Positions 7,771-16,044 of a stretch of DNA of 64,000 nucleotides are shown here, piece after piece. The notes beneath the pieces were generated by a model. The model ran no database searches, was not told the origin of the DNA, and saw only the letters and a program-made list of their open reading frames with translations. How positions within the stretch are numbered: position 1 is the stretch's first letter; every line of letters begins with the position of its first letter. Both the position numbers and the translations under genes were made by a program. Source of the stretch: Phreatobacter sp. (lineage in GTDB: Bacteria > Pseudomonadota > Alphaproteobacteria > Rhizobiales > Phreatobacteraceae); assembly GCF_027532945.1 (NCBI RefSeq), contig NZ_JAPZTZ010000016.1, positions 62,001 through 126,000 of the forward strand, in the 5' to 3' direction.

Positions 7771-8247
7771 TCAGCCTCCGTCCACGCAGGCGCCGAGGAT
7801 GACGATGACCTCGCGGGCGCCGCGATGCACCGTGCCGCGGCTGGTTTCGGCGAGCACGACGATGGTCTGCGTCTCGGCGAGGCGGATGCGCGTGCCGACC
7901 TCAGCGCGTCCGGCCCTCGGCCCGATGCGGAAGGTCGCAACCCGCGGAAACGGGTTCTTGTCGGCAAGAACATGGATGGCGGTGACATGGTCCTCGCCGC
8001 TCATCGGACTGTCGATCCGGATCATCAGGTCGACCGAATTGCCGTTTTCCGACAGCGTCGGCATGTCCAGCGTGACGCCGGAGGCGAGCGGCGTCCGGCC
8101 GGCGAGGACGCTTCGCTCGACGGCGGCCATGGTCTCGCGATGCGCAGGCTGGGCGTCGGCCACGGTTGCGGCCGGCAGCAGGGCCGCGGCACCCGCGGCG
8201 AGGGCGGTGCGGCGTGTCAGCCCGATGCGTGGCGCGGGCAAGGTCAT
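7771..8247 (-). CDS. soxY: Sulfur carrier protein SoxY with an altered C-terminal arm
   Basis: 158 residues. A twin-arginine signal (LTRRTALAAGAA) predicts Tat export. The central domain matches SoxY (SENGNSVDLMIRIDSPM, ADKNPFPRVATF). Classical SoxY ends in GGCGG, whose cysteine carries the sulfur intermediate on a swinging arm. Here the protein ends GACVDGG: the cysteine (C154) is kept but is followed by four residues instead of two, with Ala and Val-Asp replacing glycines. That could alter partner access. It starts 4 bases after soxX and precedes soxZ. Confidence 0.88.
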   Translation of the reverse strand: MTLPAPRIGLTRRTALAAGAAALLPAATVADAQPAHRETMAAVERSVLAGRTPLASGVTLDMPTLSENGNSVDLMIRIDSPMSGEDHVTAIHVLADKNPFPRVATFRIGPRAGRAEVGTRIRLAETQTIVVLAETSRGTVHRGAREVIVILGACVDGG

Positions 8248-8251
8248 GGCG

Positions 8252-8689
8252 TCACTCCCTGAGCGTCGCGAGATAGGCCACGACGTCCTCGATCTCCTGC
8301 GCGGTCAGGACCGGCCGGCCCTGCCAGCGTGGATCGACACGCAGGAGGTCGGCGATGCGGTGATAGGCGGGCATGACCGCCTCGCGGTTGATGCGTGTCG
8401 GGTCGATGAGCCTCAGGCGCATCTGGCCCGGCGTCAGCCGCAGCGCCACGCCCGCAAGAGGCGGCCCGACCTCGCCCATGAAGGTCTCGCGCGGGTCCGG
8501 GATCGTGTGGCAGATCAGGCAATTGGCCGTCTCCCGGTTGCGGACGATGCGGGCACCGCGCCCGGCATCGCCGGCAAGGCCGTCCAGCGGCGCCGAGACG
8601 GCGTCGCCGGTAACCACGAAGGGCGCGACCTGCGCCGCCGCGGGTGCGGCGGCCAGGGCGAGCAGCAGGGCGGCGAGGGCCTGCCTCAC
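8252..8689 (-). CDS. soxX: Sulfur oxidation c-type cytochrome SoxX
   Basis: 145 residues from a GTG that overlaps the stop of the molybdenum subunit (GTGA), so translation is coupled to that gene. A Sec signal (ALLLALAAAPAAAQ) is followed by a single heme motif CLICH at 57-61; M106 in VMPAYH is the likely distal ligand. The C-terminus PVLTAQEIEDVVAYLATL is typical of SoxX. It forms the SoxXA complex with the product at 6689-7441. The tight coupling of soxX to a molybdenum hydroxylase gene is unusual. Confidence 0.88.
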   Translation of the reverse strand: MRQALAALLLALAAAPAAAQVAPFVVTGDAVSAPLDGLAGDAGRGARIVRNRETANCLICHTIPDPRETFMGEVGPPLAGVALRLTPGQMRLRLIDPTRINREAVMPAYHRIADLLRVDPRWQGRPVLTAQEIEDVVAYLATLRE

Positions 8690-10860
8690 GCGCGCCGGAG
8701 GTCCTGGTCCTTCAGCGGCACGGAGCGGATGCGCTTGCCGGTGGCGGCGAAGATGCCGTTCAGCACGGCGGGTGCTGCTACCATGATGGTCGGCTCGCCG
8801 ACACCGCCCCAGAAGCCGCCGGAGGGCATGACGATGGTCTCGACCGGCGGCATCTCGTCCATGCGCAACACGTTGTAGCTGTCGAAATTGGTCTCGACGA
8901 TCTGGCCGTCCTTCACCGTGCAGGCGCCGTAGAGCAGCGCCGACAGGCCATAGACGAAGGAGCCCTCGACCTGCATCTCGATCTGCCGCGGATTGACGGC
9001 GACGCCGCAATCAGTGGCCGCGACGATACGGTGGACCTTGAGCTTGCCCTGGGCATCGACCGAGACCTCGGCGGCGGCGGCGACATAGCTGCCGAAACCC
9101 ATCTGCTGGGCGATGCCGCGATGGACACCGGCCGGCGGCGGCTTGTCCCAGCCGATCTTCTCGGCCACCGCGTTCAGCACCGCGAGATGGCGGGGATGGT
9201 TGCCCATCAGCTTGCGGCGGAAGGCGAGGGGATCCTGGCCCGCCGCGTGGGCGAGCTCGTCGAGGAAGCACTCGAGATAGATGGCGTTCTGGTTGTGGTT
9301 CACGCCGCGCCAGAAGTGCGGAGGAACGTGGGTGTTCCGCATGGCGTGGTCGATGAGCAGATTCGGGAACGAGTAGCCGATCTGGCTGTCGTTGCCGCCG
9401 GCGTTGAGCCCCTGGAACTGCACGGGATCGCGGCCGTTCTGCAGCGCGGTGGGGAAGACATAGGACAGGATCGACTGTCCGGAGATGCGCATGTGCAGGC
9501 CGACGAGATTGCCCTGCGCGTCCAAGCCGCCCGTCATCTTGGCCATGGTGACGGGGTGATAGCGCCCCTGGACCATGTCCTCTTCGCGGGTCCACTGCGT
9601 CTTCACCGGCACGCCGGGGATCTGCTTGGCGATGTTCACCGCCTGGATGAGCCAGTCATGGGTGGTGCGCCGGCCGAAGCCGCCGCCGAGGTCGACGCGA
9701 TGCACGTCGCAAGCCGTCTGCGGCAGGCCGGCGGCCTGTGCGGTTGCGGCCAGCGCCGCCTCGCCGTTCTGGGTGGGGCACCAGACGTCGCAGCGCGTGG
9801 GGGTCCACAGCACCGTGGCGTTCATCGGCTCCATCGGCGCGTGGTTCTGGAAGGGATAGGCGTAAACCGCCTCGACCTTGCGGGCCGCACCGGCAATGGC
9901 CGCGCGGGCATCGCCATTGGTGTTGCCGACGAAGGCCTCCGTAGCATCCAGCCCCTCGCGCAGCTGCGCCTCGATGGTCTGGGAGGAGACCGCGCGGTTC
10001 GGGCCGTAATCCCAGGTGACGGGGAGGGCGTCGAGGGCTGTCTTGGCCTGCCAGAACGTGTCGGCCACCACCGCGACCGCCGTGTCGGCGACCTTCAGCA
10101 CGTGGCGCACGCCCGGCATGGACGAGACCTTCGCCGCATCGAAGGAGGCGACCTTGCCGCCGAAGACCGGGCATTCCTTCGGCACGGCGACCAGCATGCC
10201 CGGCATCTTCAGGTCGGAGCCATAGACGAGGGCTCCGGTGGTCTTGGAGGCCGTGTCGAGGCGCTTCACCGACTTGCCGATGACGGTCCAGTCCTTCGGA
10301 TCCTTCAGCGTCACGTTGGCGGGCGGCGTCAGGCGCGCGGCGGCCGCAGCCACCTGGCCATAGCGGACCGTGCGGCCCGAGGCGGCATGGGTGATGACGC
10401 TGTCCTTGGCGGTGCAGTCGGCGGCCGGGACGCCCCAGGCCTCGGCCGCGGCCTGGATCAGCATGATCCGGGCGGCAGCACCGCCGCGGCGCACATAGTC
10501 ATGGCTCTGGCGGATGCCCTGGCTGCCGGCGGTGAGGAAGGCGCCCCAGGCGCGGTTGCGGGCGAGGGACTGGCCCGGCGTCACATATTCGGTGACGATC
10601 TTCGACCAGTCGCAGTGGAGTTCCTCGGCGATCATCTGGCAGAGGCCGGTGCGCGTGCCCTGGCCCATTTCGGAGCGGGCCATGCGCAGCACCACCGTGT
10701 CATCAGGCCTGATAACGACCCAGGCATTGATCTCGGGAGTGGCGGCCGGCGCCGGCTGCTGGGCGAAAGCGCTGGTCGGCAGGTAGAAGCCGACGGTGAG
10801 GCCGGCAGCGGCCTTGAGGACGGCGCGGCGGGAGGTCGTGGTGGTCTCGATGAGCGTCAT
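8686..10860 (-). CDS. Tat-exported molybdenum hydroxylase, large subunit (IorB/aldehyde dehydrogenase type)
   Basis: 724 residues. A twin-arginine signal (SRRAVLKAAAG, about 10-20) predicts export folded with its cofactor. The xanthine-oxidase-superfamily Mo-domain features are present: MGQGTRTG at about 65, GGGFGRR at 392-398, and GVGEP with the catalytic glutamate E689 near the C-terminus. This two-part layout is the isoquinoline 1-oxidoreductase/membrane-linked aldehyde dehydrogenase branch, using molybdopterin cytosine dinucleotide. The ATG at 10860 follows the 2Fe-2S gene by 11 bases. Such enzymes usually have a separate multi-heme cytochrome c acceptor; here soxX and soxA follow instead. 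Substrate (aldehyde or N-heterocycle) is unknown. Confidence 0.9.
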   Translation of the reverse strand: MTLIETTTTSRRAVLKAAAGLTVGFYLPTSAFAQQPAPAATPEINAWVVIRPDDTVVLRMARSEMGQGTRTGLCQMIAEELHCDWSKIVTEYVTPGQSLARNRAWGAFLTAGSQGIRQSHDYVRRGGAAARIMLIQAAAEAWGVPAADCTAKDSVITHAASGRTVRYGQVAAAAARLTPPANVTLKDPKDWTVIGKSVKRLDTASKTTGALVYGSDLKMPGMLVAVPKECPVFGGKVASFDAAKVSSMPGVRHVLKVADTAVAVVADTFWQAKTALDALPVTWDYGPNRAVSSQTIEAQLREGLDATEAFVGNTNGDARAAIAGAARKVEAVYAYPFQNHAPMEPMNATVLWTPTRCDVWCPTQNGEAALAATAQAAGLPQTACDVHRVDLGGGFGRRTTHDWLIQAVNIAKQIPGVPVKTQWTREEDMVQGRYHPVTMAKMTGGLDAQGNLVGLHMRISGQSILSYVFPTALQNGRDPVQFQGLNAGGNDSQIGYSFPNLLIDHAMRNTHVPPHFWRGVNHNQNAIYLECFLDELAHAAGQDPLAFRRKLMGNHPRHLAVLNAVAEKIGWDKPPPAGVHRGIAQQMGFGSYVAAAAEVSVDAQGKLKVHRIVAATDCGVAVNPRQIEMQVEGSFVYGLSALLYGACTVKDGQIVETNFDSYNVLRMDEMPPVETIVMPSGGFWGGVGEPTIMVAAPAVLNGIFAATGKRIRSVPLKDQDLRRA

Positions 10861-10871
10861 GACGTCCTCCC

Positions 10872-11330
10872 TCAGCCCTGGCGGTTCGCGGCGGCCTGCT
10901 TGATGCCGGCGCGCACACGGTTGTAGGTGCCGCACCGGCAGATGTTGGTCATCGCATTGTCGATGTCCTCGTCCGTCGGGTTGGGCTTTTCCGCGAGGAG
11001 GGCGGCGGCGGCCATGATCATGCCGGACTGGCAATAGCCGCACTGGGGGACGTCGAGGTCGCGCCAGGCGACCTGGATCGGGTGCATGCCGTTGGGCGAC
11101 AGGCCCTCGATGGTGACGATCTTCTGGTCAGCTGAGACCGCGCTCAGCGGCATCGAGCAGGCGCGCACCGCCTGGCCGTCGATATGGACGGTGCAGGCGC
11201 CGCAGGCGGCGATGCCGCAGCCATATTTGGTGCCGGTGAGCCCGATATGGTCCCGGATCGCCCAGAGCAGCGGCGTGTCGTCCGCCGCCGTGACCTCGAC
11301 CACCTGGCCGTTGATGTTGAGTTTCGCCAC
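10872..11330 (-). CDS. Molybdenum hydroxylase 2Fe-2S subunit (IorA type)
   Basis: 152 residues from a GTG preceded by AAGGGAG. The plant-type cluster ligands are C38, C43, C46 and C58 (CGIAACGAC ... ACSM); the second cluster uses C97, C100, C131 and C133 (QCGYCQSG ... CRCGTY). It lacks a signal peptide, so it presumably crosses the membrane bound to the Tat-exported large subunit encoded next. It passes electrons from the molybdenum site to an external acceptor. First gene of the sox-containing operon. Confidence 0.92.
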   Translation of the reverse strand: MAKLNINGQVVEVTAADDTPLLWAIRDHIGLTGTKYGCGIAACGACTVHIDGQAVRACSMPLSAVSADQKIVTIEGLSPNGMHPIQVAWRDLDVPQCGYCQSGMIMAAAALLAEKPNPTDEDIDNAMTNICRCGTYNRVRAGIKQAAANRQG

Positions 11331-11392
11331 CGCCGTCTCCCTTGTTTGCGTCGGGCCGTGACGGCCTCTTCGTTGGAAGGATTCCACAGTGG

Positions 11393-11419
11393 GTAGCGCT
11401 ACGAAACAACCCGTAGCGG
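11393..11419. promoter_or_regulatory. Palindrome and inverted repeat upstream of the Mo-hydroxylase/sox operon
   Basis: GTAGCGCTAC (11393-11402) is a perfect 10-base palindrome. Its right part, CGCTACG (11397-11403), also pairs with CGTAGCG (11412-11418) across 8 bases, giving three related half-sites about 70 bases upstream of the GTG at 11330. There is no U-run, so a terminator for the upstream amidohydrolase is less likely than a regulator binding site. The rest of 11331-11553 shows no gene. Confidence 0.4.
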
Positions 11420-11553
11420 AGAGTTGCCGTTTCACTTTGTCGAGAGGTGGGAGACGAAAATTCTCCAGGTCTGGCCAGTGAAACTCTTCGGCCAAGCCTC
11501 GGAAGGTCCAGGCTTTCGCAAATGACCGGGTTCGCGCAGAGAAGTCGTGCCGC

Positions 11554-13095
11554 TCAGACGCGCGAACTGCCGCGATAGAAGGGCTCGTGCCGGGCCGGGT
11601 CGATATAGTCGGCATAGAAGCGCCGGACATGCGGGAGCAGCACCTTGGCGAGGTGCCGCCGCTCCATCTCGTCATGCGCCAGCGCTTTCGACAGATCGTC
11701 GTGCAGCGCCTTCAGGGCCGCGTCGCGATCGACGCGGGTGAAGCGGCCATCGGCATAGAGGACCTCGCCGTCGCACATGACCGCCTTCACGCCCGAGGGC
11801 TTTGCCCGCTGCACCAGCGCGTCGACGGCCGAGGTTTCCGTGTCGAGATAGGGCCAGGCGATGGCGTCATGGTCGTGGAGGACGAGGTCGGCGGCCCGTC
11901 CGACCTCCAGCCGGCCGATCGTGTCGCCGTAGGGCGTCGTCGCCGCGCCGCCCACGGTCGCCATCCGCAGGACCTGCGGGATGGTCGGCACATCCGCCTC
12001 GTTCATGCCGGGCACCCGATGGGCGCGCAGCACCATGCGCAGTTCCTGCAGCATGTCGCGGTCATCGTTGATGCCGGCTTCGTCGATGCCGATGGCGGTG
12101 GTGAGGCCGCGGGCCTCGAAGGCGTTGAGCGGGGCGAGCCCCGAGCGCAGGCGGAAATTGGACGAGCAGTTGTGGCAGATGCAGGAGCCGGCCTCGGCTA
12201 GGCGGTCGATGTCGCGCTCGGTGAGCCAGACACCGTGGCCGATGGTGAGGCGGTCGTTCACCAGTCCGAAGCGGTCGAGATAGTCCACGGCGGTCCCGCC
12301 GCCGCGGCGATGCGCATACTCCTTCTGGTAGGCGGTCTCGACGAGATGCATGTGCATCGGGGCTTGGAAGCGCCCCGAGGTCTCGGCGAGCCGCCCGAGC
12401 GCGGCGTCGGAGCACCAGTGGAGGTTGGCCGGTGCCAGCTGGATCTTCACCCGGCGCTTCGCCTGATGGCGGGCGTGGAGGCTCTCGAACAGGCCCATCG
12501 TGTCGTCGAGGCTCATGCGGAAGCGGTCGAAATAGCGCTTCATCGGGTCCTGGAGCTCGGCCGGCAGGCTGGCGACGAAATCGGCATCGGCCTGATAGAC
12601 CAGTCGGTTCTGGTCGCGCACGCCGTAGCAATAGGAGACCCGCATCCCGATGGCCTCGTAGGCGCGGATGACCTCGCCGACCTTGGCCTCGACCTCCGGT
12701 CCCGTGCCCGGCAGCAGGCTCTGGATGTGTTGGACGGTGGTGACGCCGGAGCCGACCATCTCGAAGGCCGAGTAGAGCGTGTCGAGATAGAGGTCGAGGT
12801 TGCGGATCACCAAGCGGGTGATGAACCAGAGCTCCAGCGGCATGTCAGGCGAGCCGAGCTGCACCGGTGTCAGGCCGACATGGTGATGGGCATTGACGAA
12901 GCCGGGAAGGACCACCTCGCTGCCGGTGCCGATCACCGGCACGGTGGGATGGCGGGCGTGGAGCTCGTCGAAGGAGCCGATGGCGGTGATGACGCCGTCC
13001 TCCTGCAGGACGGCACCACCCGCGATGGTCTCGCAGGCGAAGCGGTCGGTGACGCCGGTCATGAGCGTGTGGCTGCGGACGAGCGAGGCGGGCAT
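11554..13095 (-). CDS. Metal-dependent amidohydrolase (cytosine deaminase/TrzA-like superfamily)
   Basis: 513 residues from the ATG at 13095. It shows the amidohydrolase superfamily plan: an N-terminal beta domain with DGVITAIG, then [11 protein letters not shown] with the metal-binding His-x-His (H70, H72), the barrel histidine segments MHMHLVET and IGHGVWL, and the aspartate in GIDEAG. The C-terminal [15 protein letters not shown] is typical. Superfamily members deaminate or dechlorinate purines, pyrimidines and triazines. It lies upstream of the Mo-hydroxylase operon on the same strand, separated by 223 bases, so co-transcription is possible but unproven. Substrate unknown. Confidence 0.85.
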   Translation of the reverse strand: MPASLVRSHTLMTGVTDRFACETIAGGAVLQEDGVITAIGSFDELHARHPTVPVIGTGSEVVLPGFVNAHHHVGLTPVQLGSPDMPLELWFITRLVIRNLDLYLDTLYSAFEMVGSGVTTVQHIQSLLPGTGPEVEAKVGEVIRAYEAIGMRVSYCYGVRDQNRLVYQADADFVASLPAELQDPMKRYFDRFRMSLDDTMGLFESLHARHQAKRRVKIQLAPANLHWCSDAALGRLAETSGRFQAPMHMHLVETAYQKEYAHRRGGGTAVDYLDRFGLVNDRLTIGHGVWLTERDIDRLAEAGSCICHNCSSNFRLRSGLAPLNAFEARGLTTAIGIDEAGINDDRDMLQELRMVLRAHRVPGMNEADVPTIPQVLRMATVGGAATTPYGDTIGRLEVGRAADLVLHDHDAIAWPYLDTETSAVDALVQRAKPSGVKAVMCDGEVLYADGRFTRVDRDAALKALHDDLSKALAHDEMERRHLAKVLLPHVRRFYADYIDPARHEPFYRGSSRV

Positions 13096-13311
13096 GGAGG
13101 ATCCGGGGCAGGAGGGACGTGACGATGATGAGTGCTCAGCGGCGGCTGGCAAGCGCCGCGTTCACCCGATGCAAGAGCGGGGCCCGGCGGGACGCCTTCG
13201 CCCCCGCCGTTCGGGGGAGGGGCCCTGCGGCGGTCGCAGCTTCCGGGGCGCGGCGCGATGCGCCATCTTGGGCTGGCGGCCCGCCTGGGACGCCCCTGCC
13301 GTCTCTTCGGG

Positions 13312-13932
13312 ATGTTTGCCGTGAAGCTGTTCTTCTCCCCCGCCTCGCCCTTCGTCCGCAAGGTCATGGTCTGCGCCATCGAGCGCGGCATCGACGGGCA
13401 GATCGAAAGGCTGCCGGCCGCCGCCCATCCGATCAACCAGGACGCCGCGATCAAGGCGCATAACCCGACCGGCAAGGTGCCGACGCTGATCGGTGATGAC
13501 GGCGCGGCGATCTATGACAGCCGCGTCATCTGCGAGTATCTCGATGCCATCGGATCTGCCCCGGCGCTGTTCCCGGCAGGCGCTGCCCGCTGGCCGGCCC
13601 TCGTGCTGCAATCGGCGGCGGACGAGATGCTCGATGCGGCGCTCCTCGCCCGCTACGAGAGCGTCGCGCGCCCTGAGGCGCTGCGCTGGGCCGACTGGCA
13701 TGCCGGGCAGATCACCAAGATCCGCACCACGGTCGCCAATTTCTCGTCGTCCTGGATGCCGCATCTTGAGGCGAAGGTCGACATCGGCACGATCGCGGTC
13801 GCCGTTTCGCTCGGCTATCTCGACTTCCGCTTCCCCGACATCGCCTGGCGCGACGGCAATGCTGCGCTCGCCGACTGGTATGCCCGGTTCTCCGAGCGTC
13901 CGTCGATGAGGGCGACTGTCCCGGTCGGGTAA
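13312..13932 (+). CDS. Glutathione S-transferase family protein
   Basis: 206 residues. The thioredoxin-like N-terminal domain has SPASPFVRKVMV (the active-site serine region), the cis-proline segment GKVPTL and the glutathione-binding DSRVICEYL. The all-helical C-terminal domain follows, ending FSERPSMRATVP. Cytoplasmic. It is divergent from the amidohydrolase (216-base gap without another gene) and convergent with the LysR gene, whose stop lies 10 bases away. It may conjugate or reduce an electrophilic intermediate of the neighbouring catabolic genes; its substrate is not visible. Confidence 0.88.
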   Translation: MFAVKLFFSPASPFVRKVMVCAIERGIDGQIERLPAAAHPINQDAAIKAHNPTGKVPTLIGDDGAAIYDSRVICEYLDAIGSAPALFPAGAARWPALVLQSAADEMLDAALLARYESVARPEALRWADWHAGQITKIRTTVANFSSSWMPHLEAKVDIGTIAVAVSLGYLDFRFPDIAWRDGNAALADWYARFSERPSMRATVPVG

Positions 13933-13942
13933 GGGCCCGCCT

Positions 13943-14851
13943 TCAGACGGTCGCGGCGCCCTCCAGCCGCTGCACCAGCCGTTGGGCGAATTTGGCCGCA
14001 GCGACGGTAAGTGGCCGGCCGCGCAGCTGACCGATGGCAAGGCGGCCCGGCGGCACGTCGCGCGTATCGATCGGGCGCGAGACCAGCCCGTCGGCATCGC
14101 CCTCGGCCGGCGGCGCGCCGACCGCGATCTGGAAGGTGACGGCGTTCTCACGCAGCACGACATTGCGCAGGAATTCGAAGGAGTTCGACTCGATCGCCGG
14201 TTCGACCGGCAGTGACCGGCGGGCCGCGGCTTCGGCCAGCATCTGACGGCCGCCATAATTGCCGTCGGGCAGGGCGAGGGGATGGGCGAGGCAGTCGCGC
14301 AGCCTCAGGGTCGCCCGTGCCGCGAGCGGGTGGTCTCGCCGCATGATCGCCACCAGCGGCTGGTCAGCTGCGGCGATCACCGAAAAATCCGGCGACGGGG
14401 AGGGGCGGAAGACCACCGCTAGGTCGACGTCGAACTCGGTCAGCGCGTCCAGTGCCTGGCCATGGCCGAGGATGCGCACGTCGAAGCGCACCTGGGGGAA
14501 ATCGGCGCGGTAGGCGGCGATCTCCTCGGGCAGCAGCCGGTAGGCGAGGGCGTGGCTGCAGGCGAGCGCGATCTTGCCGCGCCGGAAGCCCGACAGGTCC
14601 TCGATCTGCGAGCGGACGCGGCTGGTGTCGGCGATCTGGTCGCGGATGTGGCGGATGAGGAGCTCGCCGGCGGCGTTGAGGCGCACGCCGCGCGGCAACC
14701 GGTCGAAGAGCGGCGTGCCGAGTTCCGTCTCCACGTCCTGAAGGCGGCGGTTGAGGGCGGAGGCGGTGACGTTGAGCCGTTCGGCTGCCTGCCGGATGGA
14801 GCCGGTGCGGGCGACCTCGTCGATGTAGCGCCAGACCTTGAGATGCCGCAT
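13943..14851 (-). CDS. LysR family transcriptional regulator
   Basis: 302 residues. The N-terminal winged helix has GSIRQAAERLNVTASALNRRLQDVE, followed by the linker and a two-lobed periplasmic-binding-protein-like effector domain (RRGKIALACSHA, DVDLAVVF). It is divergent from the binding-protein gene at 14972 with 120 bases between the two, the usual arrangement for LysR control of the adjacent transcript. It probably activates 14972-18275 in response to the imported compound. No clear T-N11-A box could be singled out. Confidence 0.9.
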   Translation of the reverse strand: MRHLKVWRYIDEVARTGSIRQAAERLNVTASALNRRLQDVETELGTPLFDRLPRGVRLNAAGELLIRHIRDQIADTSRVRSQIEDLSGFRRGKIALACSHALAYRLLPEEIAAYRADFPQVRFDVRILGHGQALDALTEFDVDLAVVFRPSPSPDFSVIAAADQPLVAIMRRDHPLAARATLRLRDCLAHPLALPDGNYGGRQMLAEAAARRSLPVEPAIESNSFEFLRNVVLRENAVTFQIAVGAPPAEGDADGLVSRPIDTRDVPPGRLAIGQLRGRPLTVAAAKFAQRLVQRLEGAATV

Positions 14852-14971
14852 GTCGCCCGCCCTGACGATGACCGATGCCGTTTCGGCAGCGGAGTGTAGA
14901 AAACTCGGCACAAGACGGCAACGCTCGGTCGCTCTAGCCTGCGTCATCCCTATCCAAGCCCGGAGACATCG

Positions 14972-16033
14972 ATGTCGCATGGTCCCAGCCGCAGGTTTGT
15001 CGTCGGTGGCGCCTTGGCCGCCTCCGTCCTGCCCTTCGTGCCGGCCGCGCCGGCCATCGCCCAGACCGCCCCGGTGCGGCTCAAGATGGTGCTGAACTGG
15101 CGCTATCAGGGACCGCAGAGCTGGTTCTTCCTCGCCCAGGACAATGGCTACCTGCGCCAGGCCGGCATCGAGATCGACATCGACCAAGGCAACGGCTCGG
15201 GCGCGGCAGTCGGCGCGGTCGGCTCCGGCACCTACGACATGGGCTTTGGCGACATCAACGCGCTGATCGCGCTCGCCGGCCGCAAGGCGGGCCCCGATCC
15301 GACCACGCCCATCGGCATCTACATGATGTTCAACCGCCCGCCCTTCACCATCGCGGTGAAGGCCGACGGGCCGATCCGTCAGCCGAAGGATCTTGAGGGC
15401 AAGAATCTCGGCGGTCCGGCCAATGACGGTGCGCTGCAGCTCTTCCCGGCCTTCGCCCGGTTGACCGGCATCGATGCCTCGAAGGTCACCATCACCAACA
15501 TGGCGCCGAACCTGCGCGAGCAGATGTTGCAGCGCGGCCAGGTGGACGGCGCCTTCGGCTTCGTCAACACGATCCGCTTTTCCGCCAAGACCGCCGGCAT
15601 CGATCCCGACAAGCAGTTCCGCTTCATCAATTACGGTGACCACGGCATGGACCTCTATTCCAACTGCCTGATCGTCTCCCGCAAGTTGGTGAACGAGCGT
15701 CCCGAGGCGCTGCGCGCCATCGTCGCTGCCTTCGATCGCGGTGTCGTCGACACGCTGAAGGATTACGACGCGGCGGTGGCCTCCGTCGCCAAGCGCGAGC
15801 CGCTGATCAACCGCGCCGTCGAGAAGGAGCGGCTCATCGCCACGCTGCAGGACGAGATGGGCCACCCCGAGATTGCCCGCTTCGGCTATGGCGCGCCGGA
15901 TCCCGAGCGGCTCGCCCGCTCCATCGGCATCGTGCGCGAGGCCAATGCCCTGCCGCGCCAGCCCGGCCTGGAGGAGATCTTCACCGACGCCTTCCTGCCC
16001 GCGCCCGCTGCCCGGCTGCGCAAGATCCTCTGA
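14972..16033 (+). CDS. ABC transporter substrate-binding protein, NMT1/THI5 (SsuA/TauA/ThiY) family
   Basis: 353 residues. A twin-arginine-like signal (SRRFVVGGALAASVLPF) precedes the mature domain starting VRLKMVLNWRYQGPQ. The central hinge segment QPKDLEGKNLGGPANDG and the WRYQGPQSWFFLAQDNGYL motif match the NMT1/THI5-like binding proteins that capture pyrimidine precursors, riboflavin, nitrate, taurine and sulfonates. No ABC permease or ATPase gene accompanies it, so it must use components encoded elsewhere. First gene of a run with an SDR and a cyclic amidohydrolase. Confidence 0.88.
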   Translation: MSHGPSRRFVVGGALAASVLPFVPAAPAIAQTAPVRLKMVLNWRYQGPQSWFFLAQDNGYLRQAGIEIDIDQGNGSGAAVGAVGSGTYDMGFGDINALIALAGRKAGPDPTTPIGIYMMFNRPPFTIAVKADGPIRQPKDLEGKNLGGPANDGALQLFPAFARLTGIDASKVTITNMAPNLREQMLQRGQVDGAFGFVNTIRFSAKTAGIDPDKQFRFINYGDHGMDLYSNCLIVSRKLVNERPEALRAIVAAFDRGVVDTLKDYDAAVASVAKREPLINRAVEKERLIATLQDEMGHPEIARFGYGAPDPERLARSIGIVREANALPRQPGLEEIFTDAFLPAPAARLRKIL

Positions 16034-16044
16034 AAGCGCCTTCC

